DNA from: Marchantia polymorpha subsp. ruderalis
Taxonomy: Eukaryota > Streptophyta > Marchantiopsida > Marchantiales > Marchantiaceae
DNA: 64,000 nucleotides
NCBI GenBank assembly: GCA_037833965.1
Contig: AP031351.1
Span: forward strand, 3,546,501-3,610,500
Direction of reading: 5' to 3'
Below are positions 24,393 through 37,397 of the stretch, one piece after another. The position numbers were made by a program, and so were the translations under genes. Below the pieces are notes generated by a model. That model did not search any database, was not told the origin of the DNA, and saw only the letters and a list, made by a program, of their open reading frames with translations. The stretch's first letter is position 1, and each line of letters starts with the position of its first letter.

Positions 24393-27300
24393 ATGGGGAA
24401 GAAACAACATAGCAAGGATCGGATGTTCATCACCAAGACTGAATGGGCAACAGAATGGGGTGGAGCAAAATCTCGTGATTTGCGCACTCCCTTCAAGCGG
24501 CTGCCGTTTTATTGCTGCGCGTAAGCCCTCGATTCACCTAGCCGAACTTTCAAATCAGATGAGATCTAGATACCTCGTACGTGTGAGTAGAAAATCGGAT
24601 GGTATAGTTTATTTTGTTACATCACTTAAACAAAGGGTTCTGGTTGTTGCGAAAAGGCTGTGGGGACTTGCTGATCCTGGTATCTCCATCTTGGCAGGTT
24701 GACATTCGTTCCTTTTGAGGATCCAGTGTGTACAGTGGACGGTCATGTCTTTGACATACTGTAAGTGGTGTCATATCATGTAGTGTTTTATATTTTGACA
24801 GGGGTTACTTTGCGGATGGGCTTACCTTCTACAGATTTCACATTAATCAGGAAAAATTGCTTCAATCAATAACTTGAGTATTTACTCCAGAAGATGCAGT
24901 TTACTGGTTTCACAAACATAGTGAGGCTTTTGTCTATCCCCACTAAGAAGGATATTACGCTAATCTCATCTGTGGATGTCTGGCTTTGTGCAGCTACATC
25001 GTGCCCTACATTATAAAGTATGGAAAGAATCCAGTGACAGGATTGCCGCTTGCACTGAAGGATTTGATTAAGTTACAGTTCCATAAGAATTCCGATGGTG
25101 TGTGCAAAACACTGTTTTACTTTAAATCGTCACATCTTTTCAGTTGCTAAAGTTTTCGTACAGTCTATACTTATTGTCAGCTGGAAGGAGTTGATTGGGG
25201 TCGAATTTCTAATGTGCTGACATCAATTTTATGCCTGCAGGAGAGTATCAGTGCCCAGTTTTGAATAAAGTTTTCACTGAGTTCACTCATATAGTGGCTA
25301 TCAGAACAACAGGAAATGTATTTTCGTACGAGGTATGTAACTGACGCTCTATGCTGTCGCTTTTATATCCTTCACCTTCCCCTTTAATCTTATCGCCTTC
25401 GTCAATGCTCATAAGTCCTCTGATGCAGGCAGTCAAAGAACTCAATTTGAAGACTAAGAACTGGAAGGAGCTTCTTACAGACGAACCGTTCACCAAAGAC
25501 GACATTATAACTATCCAGGTCCAGCTTTGACCATTTGTGTTCCTTGGTGCGCATATTCATTTGGTTTGAGCAGGCAAGGCCTGTTTCGTCCTTATGCCTT
25601 TCATTCTGTCTGGTAGCAAACGTGCCCTGGAAAGTTTCTTCATATTTCTATTAGTCACAGTGTCTCTTCTTGTTGCCAGATCACATCGTACTCTTGATGG
25701 TGCTCACTTGATAACGATTTTTCTCTTAATATGGCCATTTCTTCTTCCTGCTAGGTCGAATTATTGTTGGGAATCCTACTCAACTGTCAGATAGGGTGGT
25801 TTTGTTTCAGTCTTTAATATGAAAATAAAGTAAATCATCCTCCTCCTTTGAGTGGTGTTTCTCGCGACTAATCTTGAAATCTTGAATCTTGATTGCGACG
25901 ATGTTAAAATGCGTCCTCGGTGCCGCTCAAGCATATTGACGATCATTTAATCAATATGCAGGACCCTAACAAGCTGGATGCTAAAGTCCTCTCAGAATTT
26001 GATCACGTAAAGCATGATACTAAGCTTGACGACGAAGGTGAGATACTGGAACCAAACTTATATATGACGCTGTAAAGCTTAAGAACTTGGGATGCTAGTT
26101 AGTTCCGCTGAAAATATCGCCAACTGTGCTTTGAGACGTTTCTCTGCCAATAGAATTTCAAGATAGTATGGTAGATTGTCATGACAGACTGGAAAGAATC
26201 TTCATATTGAAAAGATTCCTGATTACGATGACATTGTGCAGATGCGAAGAAACTTGCTGAGGATCCTACTTTCAACATCAATATGTCAGAAGATACTAAA
26301 AGGATGATGCGGGAACTTGGAACTCAAAATGGAAGAGATGCCGCATTGATGGGAGGAGGAGGCAGCAAGGCACAAAAGGAACGTGCAGCTGCATTTGCAA
26401 CACTCGAGGCTGCTAGACAGCGAATTATTGACCAAGATGGCCCACAGAAAGAGGCACCTGCTCTCAGCATCGTTGATGCTGCCTCAGCTTCTGTGCATGG
26501 AAGAAGTGCGGAAGCTGCGAAGGCGGGATCTGCAGAGAAAACTGCGGCTCGAGTTGCGGCTCACGCTCTTGGCGAGATTGTGCCCTTGAATACAAAGCTG
26601 GTTAGTCTTCCACTCGTTTTTTCATTTTAGACTTCCCGTTTGTAGAGTATTTTCCGCTAATCCCAGATCAAGAGCTACTGTTTAAAAAATATCGATTTGA
26701 GATTGTTGCCTTCATAAGCTCATTGTGTATACGCATACATGTATGCCAGGTGAAAAGCCGCTACACATCAGGTGCAGCATCACGCGGATTGACTTCAACG
26801 ACATATACACCCGTGACCACAAACGATTTTGAGTATGTTAAAGCTGAAAAAAACCCGAAGAAAAAAGGATACGTTCGGCTGCATAGCACCCATGGAGATC
26901 TGAATCTTGAGCTACATTGCGACATTTGCCCTCGCACCTGTGAAAACTTCCTTACTCATTGTGAGAACGGTTATTACGACAGCCAAATATTTCACCGGAA
27001 TATCAGGTGCGATCTTATCTATTCTTCTCAAGCTTCTCCTTGGTACATCATGCCATGCGCTAACAAATTTTTCCTACTTCATGGCTGAGAGTGGAGGTCG
27101 TACAACACCTCCACGCTCAAAACCTGCAAACACGTTCTGTCAAATTTTGAACTTCTTCATTCTTTTCCTTGTGCTTTAGGAACTTCATGATTCAAGGAGG
27201 TGACCCAACTGGCACAGGTCGTGGTGGGGAGTCAATATGGGGAAAACCGTTCAAAGATGAAGTAAACTCGAAGCTTCTCCACTCAGAGAGAGGTATATTG

Positions 27301-28210
27301 AGTATGGCCAATAGTGGTCCTCACAGCAATGGCTCTCAGTTTTTCATCCTATACAAATCTGCTCCACATCTCAACTACAAACACACTGTTTTCGGTCGAG
27401 TAGTGGGAGGCCTGGAAACTCTTTCTAAAACAGAGAAGGTTCCAGTTGACGACGATGACAAACCTCTGGTATTTCCTTCCCTCGAAGGCCATCTCTGTTC
27501 AAGATATGGTGCTACTGATGGTCGACTTAGATGTCTAGTCTCTTTTCTCAATAAACGTGTGTACCGCATTTCCGTTTTACATGGTTGATATTCTGGAAAC
27601 TCCACTTGAGGCTACTAATGCAGGAACTGAAAATAAATGAGTGAATATGTTGCCTTTGCAGGAGGATATCAAGATATTGAAGATTTCTGTTTTTGTGAAT
27701 CCCTACACCGAACCGGATGAGGAGGAAGTGAAGCTGAAAGAATCCAGTGAGACAGCAGAAAATGAGGCTGAAAATGTGAGTGCGCGTTATACACCAAAAC
27801 CCGCTTGCAAAAATGCATAATTCTTGAAAGTGATGTCGGTTTTTTCGTTATTCGGGTGAAACGATCTCTGAGTTTAATTGAGAAGTGAGGTAAGTTTTGA
27901 AGTCAACTGTAGCAATCGATTCTTAAGACCTCCAACTCAATTCTTTCAGCAGAAGTATATACATTGGTTGATGCGCAATCTCATGTTTCATCGTTCTTCA
28001 TGACAGGAGAAAATGGGATCTTGGTTTAGTAATCCAAGCATGAGACCAGCTATCGAAGGTGGTCGTACAGGTGTAGGCAAATATCTTAGCAGTTTTCGAA
28101 AAGTAGATACTGCTAATGTAAATTTGGAAAGTATAGAAGTTTCTGAACATAAGAGACAAAAGGTTGTACCAAGATCGGGAACTGAGCTGAAGAATTTCTC
28201 CTCTTGGTGA
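24393..28210 (+). CDS. CYP65: U-box cyclophilin, CYP65/PUB49 (PPIL2 family)
   Basis: Eleven exons: 24393-24520, 24698-24760, 24994-25097, 25241-25332, 25429-25518, 25962-26037, 26242-26600, 26750-27006, 27180-27468, 27662-27775, 28007-28210. They join in phase to 591 residues; Arabidopsis CYP65 is about 595. The N-terminus [18 protein letters not shown] is nearly invariant in the family. A U-box fold covers about 35-125 ([27 protein letters not shown]). Residues 160-340 form the conserved linker. The cyclophilin domain covers about 345-500, with [15 protein letters not shown] holding the catalytic Arg/Phe/Gln block. Tyr (LNYKHTVFG) stands where CypA has the cyclosporin-contacting Trp, as in PPIL2. 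The C-terminus ends FSSW as in Arabidopsis. Family members are nuclear E3 ligase/prolyl isomerases tied to the spliceosome; that role here is inferred. Confidence 0.96.
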
Positions 28211-29094
28211 AAGTCCTTCCGCAGCATGTTGTCATTATATTTGTACGTACATCATGTAGGGTAGCAGGAAGGTGCAGTGGTAGGAAGAGTTAGGTAGGAA
28301 GAGCTGAAAGTGTTTTGTTGTTGGAGAGGTTTGACGGAAAGTGGAAATTATTTGCCATTCAAAGTTTCCATTCAGCCAACATGTACGATATGATTCTTTT
28401 ATATATTTCATCACCTTCCTTTAATAGTTAGGTTTTCTTGCTGAACATTGCCAATTCAAACATGAACCACCGTTGTGAAGCATGATCCCCTTTAGGTTTA
28501 GGAGGACTATAGTGGTACTAAACGGGAAGATTGTGAAGTGAACTCTTGAAGGTCGCAGCCAAAGAATGAGTCCGTAGTTTTGTGTATGTACATATGTTGT
28601 TCTTGTAGGAAGACATCCGCATAGTCATCGGAATAGGAAACATAATAGGAGGGACTAAAGTTTGATGATGACAGGAGGATGTCGCAAGGTCTAGACTGCT
28701 GCCTTGACTTTAGAAAGCTCCTAGTTACATTCATCGACACTTACACCGCAACATCGACTGAATAATGCAAATGGGATAAATGAAAATTTACGACTGCCGC
28801 GCACGAGAATTACATACCTTGAAAGTACTCTTGCGGGATAGGGTCGCTAAGCACTCAGATTACCTTCTGAAGTCTTCAGGGTGATTCGTCGCTAGCTGCA
28901 AGCCCTAAGTCGTTATTTCAGTAGATCCACTTATTCACTTGCAGCTAACATGACTTCAAGCTCTAACTTTTGTCAAAATCGTTTTATTCTGCAAGCATTG
29001 AGAAATGTTTCTTGCCGAACTGGTGCTTTCTGGTTGAAAGTGAGATATATATTTCTTGGATCATGTAGTGTCTTTCCATTGCGGGCAAGGATTA
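28211..29094. other. 3' flank of the CYP65-like gene, no further gene seen
   Basis: This is the probable 3' UTR followed by spacer. No frame shows a family signature. Confidence 0.5.
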
Positions 29095-29396
29095 TGTTAG
29101 AATATTGTTATACTCCTTATTACTTCCTGTCTCTTCTCTAGTGTACTTATAGTTAGGATTGTGTTGTGATGTGGACTGCAGCTATGATGTAACGGCCACC
29201 TTAACCCTAACCCAATACGGAGGTGTGTATCACTGCGTCTGTTCATTTCCTTTGTCACCTCGGATTCGGTATTTAACCCCAGCTCGGGGATATGTGTTTT
29301 ATCAACTCTTATGTGGATCCTTCCTAAGAACTTAGGAACTTGTGTCGATCCATTCTTGCATTGCTCTTTAAGATCTTTTTTAATATGGTATCAGAG
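29095..29396 (+). mobile_element. Putative Copia LTR plus primer-binding site
   Basis: The stretch starts TGTTAGAATATTG, a common Copia LTR 5' end, and runs for about 290 bp to TGGTATCAGAG at 29386-29396. That motif is the initiator-tRNA-Met primer-binding site used by most plant Copia elements. A GGTATTTAACC box in between could be promoter-like. The 3' boundary lacks a clear CA, so the exact LTR end is uncertain. No matching second LTR was identified. Confidence 0.55.
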
Positions 29397-29574
29397 TTGG
29401 TTCTTTTCTTATTCCAGATGTTTGAATCAAGTAAAAACAAGAAATATTTTTTTTGTTTTGAATCATTCTCTGTGTTAACTGTTAGAGCAATTCAAGATTC
29501 TTCAAACCGGATGACTTCTTTTGTCATATTTCGAGAGGGCACGGGTACAGTTCTTCGAGACGGTCGTCACATCC

Positions 29575-29602
29575 GCCTCTTCTGATGCGAATCAGAAGAG
29601 GC
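29575..29602. repeat. Perfect 12-bp hairpin at the centre of the inverted Copia leaders
   Basis: GCCTCTTCTGAT at 29575-29586 is mirrored exactly at 29591-29602 across a GCGA loop. It lies between the two facing Copia leader arms. Confidence 0.85.
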
Positions 29603-29611
29603 ACGGAGCGC

Positions 29612-29720
29612 AGCGTTGCAGGAAGAGCTTGAGTCGTAGAATATCGGAGCGTTGCAGGAAGAGCTTGAGTCGTCGAATATCGGAGCGGAGCACAGCCTTG
29701 CAGGAAGAGCTTGAGTCGTC
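29612..29720. repeat. Three tandem units of about 36 bp
   Basis: Units begin AGCGTTGCAGGAAGAGCTTG at 29612 and 29648. A third (AGCCTTGCAGG) begins at 29694 after a 10-bp expansion. The first spacing is exactly 36 bp, so the repeat stays in frame across the short - strand reading frame. Confidence 0.85.
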
Positions 29721-29869
29721 GACGGGGTTTCGGGGAATTTCCTTGAAATTGCTTTGACAGTTAACAAATAGAATAATTCGAAGCAAAAGATGTACTTTGT
29801 GCTTTAAAACAAAAATTGTACTTTTTGAATTTAATTGATTCAAACTCCCTTGAATAAGAAGAGAATCAA

Positions 29870-30480
29870 CTCTGATACCACAATCCTCGAGGCTTCTTCT
29901 TCTCCAACCGTTTATCATATATTGGACACGTTTCCTTACTCTTTCCCCCTTCGAAAGATAGGATCGATGGTGCGGGAAGAGTATGAAGCTGCCCCCTATC
30001 TGTAGCCGGGGCCTCACATTTAATGTCTTGAAGTCTGAGGTCAGCCAGTAAGTGCTCGAGGTTGCAAACCGCATCAACGAGAGGAGGATGACTCACGGAG
30101 GAAGTGGAAGGTGCCTGTGGAACTCCCACTCCAGGTGATGGTGTAACCGGACTGAATTCTCCCACTGCTGATAATATCTGCGGATGGAGAAACCTGCGAA
30201 CTGGATCAGTGGATGAAACTAATGTTAATGGGCGAAAGGGAGTAAAACCTTCTTGCTTAGCAGGCGGAACAACTGATGTCTGCTGATGGTGAACCGCAAG
30301 AGGCATGAATCTGACAGATCTGCTGTCAATAATCTTATGAGTGTTTTTTCACTGTAACCGATATCCTTAGGCTGTAGGAGAATAACCAAGGACAACGCAT
30401 TGTACACTCTTGGGGTCAATCTTACCCCGATGGCCTTTTTTAAAATGGGCAAAGGCAGTACATCCAAAAACTTGTAAGTG
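29870..30480 (-). mobile_element. Decayed Copia pol fragment (integrase end to RT linker)
   Basis: From 30477 downward the - strand encodes LQVFGCTAFAHFKKGHRGKI followed by DPKS, VVLGYS, then stops and frame changes. VFGCxAxxH...RGKxDP...CVFLGYS is a known Copia signature just downstream of the integrase core. The following frame (MPLAVHHQQTSVVPPAKQEG) continues the variable linker and runs straight into the - strand PBS at 29880-29870. That order is impossible in an intact element, so two fragments are fused. Confidence 0.8.
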
Positions 30481-31573
30481 GATCATCGGAAACCCACCAC
30501 TAGATCTGAGGAAAAGAAAAATCTGAGATCTCGATTTGCATATTTAATAACACATAATTATGGGGTCAAACACATATTTATCCGAAGTTCGACTTTAAAT
30601 TCTAACTTGATTCTTACTGCGAAAAACTGTGAGGGTTGTCAATAGAAAGGGGTAATAATTTACAAGAGAAGTTAATTTTGCGGCTTGTCAGACTCCAAGT
30701 TCCCTGAATCTGGAATTAGGACATGGTGGGAACGACTTCCGCTGGGAAAAAAGACGAGCGGAACTTCAGATGTCAGAGAATGTCATCAGCTCGACAAAAG
30801 TAGCAGTAACATCGTTTCAAATGAAACCTTCCAAAAGCCTGAAATTTCTCACCCTCGAAAGTCCTCGCTTGTTGTTGTTGTTGGTCATTTACTCGACTCC
30901 ACTGCACTGAACAGGAATGGATTGGACTGTGGTCGCCATTACCACGTCGAGATCTGTTCGTAGCACACTTTACACTACATCTAATACTTGATGAGCTGAT
31001 ATATTATATATATTACGTAAGATAGTCTATTAGCGAAAATCAAAATCTAATAAGGATTCTGGTAGCAGAAAAATAAACTAATAAACTCTTCAAGGACCTC
31101 GGAGGAAATTGTGAGTGGATTTTGCCACTGTAATGTCTTCTGAACCCTTTGTATCGGCATCCTGAATGTCGGTTGACAAGGTAGGGCTCTTTGTCCCGTG
31201 GCGTGTCTGAACTCTGGACCGGAGCCTAATGTGCAAGCTTCGCCAAGTCGTTTAGTGACAACTAAATGTCGAGTTTGAAACTCGCGATAAATCTTTCTCG
31301 AACCCTAAATAGCATGGAAATGGAAATAGTCGGGGTTTATGGGACCTCTCGCTGTGTTACGCCAGGTGCACAGAGCAGGGTTTAGTTGGATTCTGAAGCA
31401 GGGCGGAGAGGACGAGTCAGTCCCGGGAATGAGCAATTTTTTGGGCGTCGCGTCGTGTTGGAAAATCCTGAGTTGTTCGTGTTTCGAACGCGCTGGCGAT
31501 TGTGGCTTGCAGGAGGTGTAACGAGGAGTAGAGGAGAGAGGCGGTGGGAATTTGGGAGCGACGCGGTTAAAAG
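30481..31573. other. Spacer and promoter region of the RRP45 gene
   Basis: No recognisable protein is encoded. The last few hundred bases are less AT-rich and precede the RRP45 start codon at 31574, so they probably contain the promoter and 5' UTR. Confidence 0.5.
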
Positions 31574-34500
31574 ATGAACAATTATGGACCGAAATTGAGT
31601 AATAACGAGAAGGAGTTTATTCTTGCCGCGCTGCGTGCCGAGCAGCGAATAGATGGTCGTCGTCCTTTCGATTCTCGTCGTTTGAGCATCACTTTTTCAA
31701 AGTGAGAACTCTTCTCGGTCCTTCTTTCCAAGTTTCTTTCGCAATGTTTCTCACCCGAGGTCAAGTTAGTATACTTCGAAAACAGGCGTATGCCAGGAAA
31801 ACTTCAACAGCAATGTGTTTAGGCGGAGTTTCTTTCGTGTGAAATTCAATGAGGGCAAATCGGGCGCAGATGAAGTCAATTTTGCGCATGGACGAATTCG
31901 ATTGTTTCTGAACAAGTGATGGTCGGCCACTTCTTTCACGTTGTTTGTACTTTTTTTGGTCAAGAAAGCTTCAACGTAAACTGATTCTTGAAAATTGGAC
32001 TGCAGACAGGATGGCGCCGTCGAAGTTCAGCAGGGCCAAACAAGAGTCATGGCTGTAGTTACAGGAACATTAGGTCCACCCTTTCCAGACCGCCCGACTG
32101 AGGGTTCGCTTGTCATATTTACGGAATTCTCGCCTATGGCAGACCCATCGTTTGAACTAGGTCGCCCTGGAGAACTTTCGGTAGAATTAGGACGAATCAT
32201 CGACCGTGGGCTGAGGTACTATCCACTTCTCGCCAGTTTCGTGCTTGCTATGCCAGTAGTTTCTTAATTGGGAAGCAGATCTTTAGCAGGTGGGTTTTGC
32301 TTCTGTGAACAATTCTTACACCCTGGACATATTTCTGAGCAGAGAGAGTAGGGCGGTGGATACCGAGTCTTTGTGTGTTTTGGCCGGTCGAGCAGCATGG
32401 CAAATTCGACTGGATATCCATATTTTGGACAATGGAGGGTAAGTCGGAAATGCACTCCTTTTTGTTCTACGGAAGACAATATGGAGCTTAGATTCACACT
32501 CTTCTTGGTTCGTGGAAGTTCGAGCAAGTCAGTATGCGAGCGTGTTTGATTGCTCCGAGTTTCTGAATTGATTCTAGTTTGAGTCAAGGACAGTAATAAC
32601 ACAGCTTCTCTATAAATGCAGAAATCTGGTGGATGTAGCAAACATTGCAGCACTGGCAGCTCTTTCTTCTTATCGTAGGCCCGATTGTAGCATTGGAGGA
32701 CACGACGGACAAGAAGTTATTGTACATCCTCCAGAGGTCAGCGCAGCTCCGCTCTTGCTTTCTACTCTTCGCTTTCAGTTCTGCTGCACTGCCATGTACT
32801 TTGTATTGTCCAGATTTTTAAAATTATTTCCATGTTCGTAATGATTTTAGAGCCTTCTACCTTATAGACGGTGTCACCAAATGTATTAGATCTCTAAATT
32901 CAAGTTAGCAGTCACGGTCTTGAGATCAATCACTACTCCAGCCTCATCATCGTGGAGGTTTATTAACAGGACTTGGTGAGTTGGACGGTGACGATGGCAG
33001 GTCCGAGAGCCCGTTTCTCTTATCCTTCACCATTTACCGATCGCAGTCACGTTTGCCTTCTTCGCCGACGGGGAACTTGAGGTGCTTTTTGACGCTGCCT
33101 TATTTCCAATATTTCAAAGCTTCTCGTATGTTTTGGGTTCATGATCTACTTCACGAGTCGCGTAGGGAACATCATGTTGAAATATCTTCATTGTTGGATC
33201 ATCTATGTGAATACATTCATGATGAAGTACACCATGAAATTCCAATAGGACTTCCACATCATCTGCGGAAGTCGTCTCCTTTGCAAATTGTTTCGATTCA
33301 TCTTTTTAAAGTTAGATAAAGTGAGTAGGATACGTGCGGCAATCAGAAGTTAGTCTCTCCTGCTTTGTCTACACGTGGGAGACCAACATTGCGAGCATGC
33401 TTTTCACAGGCACTTGACCCAAGCGTGAAGGAAGAGGCTGTAATGGGAGGCAGATTGACTGTGACGGTGAACTCACAGGGTGATGTCTGCGCCATACAAA
33501 AGGGTGGTGGGGTTGGTGTTCGTAGCTCTGAAATAATCCGCTGTATTCGAATCGCCTTGTCAAAAGCAGTTGAAGTGACCAACCAACTGAAAAAAGCGGT
33601 ACCGGACTCACACCAGTACCCCTATCTTGGAGAATTTTTCCCAATTTCTGAGGTTCCCTTAGTATTAATGCTTGGGTTATTTTTCAGTGGTTGTTATTGG
33701 GTATGTTTTTTCGTAGTGTAACTCTCTTCACTGTGTTGATATGATAAAGGCGATGATAGGTTCTTCGTACTGTCAATCTATGTTACAGGTCGATGCGAAT
33801 GCATTGGAACGAGCTAGAAGGAAGGTAAAGCGACACCCTGATCATAAGAATGCCGATTTTAGCAAAAACAGAACGGACGTCGTTTCTCGGGATGTAGAAA
33901 TGAACGAAGTCGGTGTAGCTTCTGCGAACCAAGATGAGAGAAGAGAGGCAGTGATGGAAATCTTGAGAACAGAAGACATGGACGAGTCTACTAGTAGTGA
34001 AGAGGAGGACGATGATATCCCAGACAATTTAGGTGGCAAGAAGCAAGAGGCGGAGATCGAAGCTAAAACACAAGTCGTAGCCGGCAAGGTCAGGGGCGTG
34101 AAATCGGAGGGTATTGGAAAGGACGCACCTTTCCAGGGTGGTCCTTCTTTGTGGTAAGTTCAGTACTCGTACAAAAGTGTGCTCAGTAATGCCTATATAC
34201 AGCATCCTTGGACTGGACCCTTATATAAGTGTTTCTAGAACAACAGATATGAATTTGGCATAACGAAGCTGAGAGGATCAAAATTTGTGCGAGGCTCAAT
34301 TTTGCTTCTTCTTTGTCTGCAGGGACGATGGTGTTGTCAATGGCTCGGGAACAGGTCACAAACATCTTGGTTTGTTCTGAAGCCCTCTAACTTCTTCTAA
34401 GTTGATGATGATATTCTTGTCGTTTACAATGGTAAAGCTTGATTTCAAATTCACCGCAACAAAATCAAGTTCTTATGTGTGGACAACGATTTGTATGTCA

Positions 34501-34758
34501 GATGCGGATGCAATGAACGAGTTTGACCAAGTTTCGGAGGCAATACAAAAGACAACCATGAAAAAAGAGGCCTCTCCCGATGGCGGTCCTAGCTCATTAG
34601 CCAATATGGCCGCCGCTAGCGTTTACGCGCAGATGTCCACAGTTCAACCTGTGAAAGATGAACGTCCCCTAGGGCCTGTATTTGCACAAGGTGACCTTAA
34701 ACCGGTTCCCACCAGCTTACTGGACGCAGTAAAGAAGCAGAAGAAGAGGAAAAAATAG
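31574..34758 (+). CDS. RRP45: Exosome core subunit RRP45 (CER7-type)
   Basis: Nine exons: 31574-31701, 32006-32215, 32343-32438, 32622-32736, 33001-33081, 33410-33598, 33789-34153, 34323-34354, 34502-34758. They join in phase to 490 residues. Residues about 12-275 form the RNase PH fold with family-specific blocks: RIDGRRPFD, EGSLVIFTEFSPMADPSFE, ESRAVDTESLCVLAGRAAW, HHLPIAVTFAFFADG and the VTVNSQGDVCAIQK strand. The tail is charged and acidic, keeps the GGPSxWD motif seen in Arabidopsis RRP45, and ends in a lysine/arginine cluster (KKQKKRKK) that could serve as a nuclear signal. RRP45 is one of six RNase PH-like subunits of the exosome ring, which degrades and trims RNA from the 3' end. In Arabidopsis the RRP45B/CER7 copy also affects wax synthesis. 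The start has no in-frame competitor nearby. Confidence 0.95.
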
Positions 34759-35323
34759 CTAATGTGATGGTGAGATTAGGCAATGGTTTTATTCCTTGAT
34801 GAGAAATTGTAAGCGCAAGCATTTTTTTGTACACGTAACAGCATTTGTGTCTTGGTACCGACTGCTTATAGAGTGAATGGTCTTACTGTGAACCGCACAT
34901 CGGCGCTTGAGCATCTAGACGTTCATTAAAAAGTCCTTGATCTGTGTGTGCTGTATTCTTCCTGTATGATCTCCCAACTTGCCAACATGCTGGAATTGGT
35001 ATATAATCTACCAACTTGCTCTAATTCGTGGCAGATCAGGAGTGTGGATTGTTTATTCTTGACCTCATGAGCTCTGTTACTTTTTGTGCTTTTATCAATT
35101 CAAGAATTTCTATTCCGTTGATTGAAATAGACGTTTCATCCAGTAGCCCGTGATGTTCTGGTGCAAGCACCCAGTACGTGGTTCAGCGAGGAGAGAGAAG
35201 ATTGTCAGCCGCAGTCATCAGACCTACCACACTGGGTATTTACCCTGTTCAAAGTTCCTTCGTTACTGGCTCCAATTGCTTGTGAGTCCTGAATTTCCCC
35301 ACCCACGACACGAGATTGATCCG

Positions 35324-35353
35324 AACGATTTCATCCATGTGGATGAAATCGTT
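35324..35353. repeat. 30-bp near-perfect palindrome
   Basis: Arm AACGATTTCATCCA (35324-35337) is mirrored exactly at 35340-35353 around a TG dinucleotide. Confidence 0.85.
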
Positions 35354-37369
35354 CCTTGCGTTTGAGTTCATGATTGCGTTCTATCTTTAATGTTCTCTTG
35401 GAGACTGAAAGCTGAAATCATGTTCGGCTTATCCTTCCTTATGTTCTCTCTCATAATTCTTAAGCAGCTAAAACCATGCACATTAAGAGAAAGCCGTCTC
35501 TTTTGACTTACGAAATTCCTTCCGAAATTCCCATCCATATTGGAAGATGCGAGGATCATTGTGCTCAAATTGTATCGTACAGTAGCTAAAGGTTCTTAAG
35601 CTCACCAAACACATTAGGCAGTGGCAAAGACTCCACTTTCTCCCTGAGAAATTCTCAACGCCAGCCAAATGAGAGTGATAGCATAGTGAAACTGAACGAA
35701 GTAACCGGACTAACCTCAAATTGACATACGACACTAGCGTATGTGTCACAGTAATGGCAGAAAAATATCGTTCTTGTTACACACACTAATCGACATAGGC
35801 TGAGACCTCACGCCGGAGTGCTTCGATTGCGCGACAGGACTAACACAATAGTCCTTGATTTTCACATTGTTCTTCTCCTCACTCGTTGTCGGTGTTGAGT
35901 GACCACAGCCTGCGTATTGTCAGTAGAGAGGTACCAGTAGGGAATATTTGTACGGTGGCTGAGGTTGGGGATATGAGGTATTCATTTTCTGCAGTTGCTT
36001 GGGAGTAACCAACCCAGAAATCAAAATAAAAATTATGCTTTTGAGAAATCCAATGAAGATCTTCAGATAACACTGACAAAATTATCTTTTGGTTTTATAT
36101 GTATGTACATACGTAATCATTTTTCAGGTGTGATTTACATGTGACGCGTAAGGATGAAAATTTCACCTATTGAGAATGAGTAATTTACAATTGAGTATAT
36201 GATTTGGCTGTTTTCTAAGATAATCTACCTGTCTCCGGCTGGATTTTTTTCATCAGCCTTGCTTTTTAACGATGATGTAGGTATATTTTTGATACAATCT
36301 CAAAGTTAGAAAGTATCCACTTTCATTTACTGGAAGTGAAGAAATCAATTCCAAATTTTTGAATTATAAGATTGGTTGGAAAGCAGATATCATTGTTTGT
36401 TCATTGTATCAAATCATAGATGTGAATATTTATAGTTGTTGAAAAAACGTACAGAATTGGAAGGCTACATTTTTTTTAGAGAGAAGTAAACTTTTGATAA
36501 TTCCAAGCTGGTTAACAATCCAATTTAGGTTAATTGGCATTAAAACATAAAATAAACAACAGATCTGTGGTTTTTTGTGATTCAAAAATTTAGAATAAAT
36601 CACTCTTTGTTGTTATATGAAGTATATATTTCTTGGATCTCATCTTTGAAAATACATGTAATTACAAATGTCAATTTTTAAATACATGTCACTAAAATTG
36701 TCAATTTTGATTAAAAGTACGTTTTACTTTTGTGTAACTTATTCTACTGGACATATCATTATTATCGTAAAAAGTATATCAAATGCTATTGCATATAGAT
36801 AAATCAATTTTAAAAAATATCATGATTCTTGAATTCAACTTTAAAAAATAGTATTTTCATTTGTAAAGAATGTAAGGTGGATAATTCAGGTTACATATAT
36901 TCTCTATGACGTAATGTTAGCTGTTGATATTAAAATCTAAAATACGGTTATCAATTTTTCTTTAAGTTGGACAGGTTGAAATAATATAATCCTTATTCTT
37001 GATATTTCATTATTTGAAAAATCAAGTTATAGTGAAAAGGGTTTTACATCATATGAATTTGAAATTTAATGATATTTAATTGAATTTCAATAGTAAAATT
37101 ATTTCGGAATTTTCAACCCTATTTTAAAAAATTAACATTAAATGATGTTCATAGCACAAAAGCATGTAAAGAATGCACATTTTGAAAAAAAAAATATTTA
37201 TATCTATAGAACAAAAAACAAAATTATGATTTCAAATTTGCATTTTGCAACTTAGGTGTTCTAGAATTTCATGTTAGCTTAACTTTAGTCAAGTCTATGC
37301 AACTATCACTATTTGGTATATTGAGGTTTTTTTCAATGAAGACTTATATTCCTCTATAGTGGCAAACTA

Positions 37370-37397
37370 CAAATGTTCACTTTCATGTGAACATTTG
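37370..37397. repeat. 11-bp inverted repeat
   Basis: CAAATGTTCAC (37370-37380) pairs with GTGAACATTTG (37387-37397) across a 6-base loop in AT-rich spacer. Confidence 0.8.

Larger units (their letters stand above)
29386..29880. repeat. Inverted pair of Copia PBS/leader segments
   Basis: TGGTATCAGAGTTG at 29386 on the + strand and the same motif on the - strand starting at 29880 both run into similar leaders (TTCTTATTC, GTTTGAATCAA, GTTAACTGT, AGCAATT). The arms are about 29386-29502 and 29738-29880, facing each other. The spacer holds a 12-bp hairpin and tandem repeats. This is a rearranged locus, not a single intact element. Confidence 0.8.
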
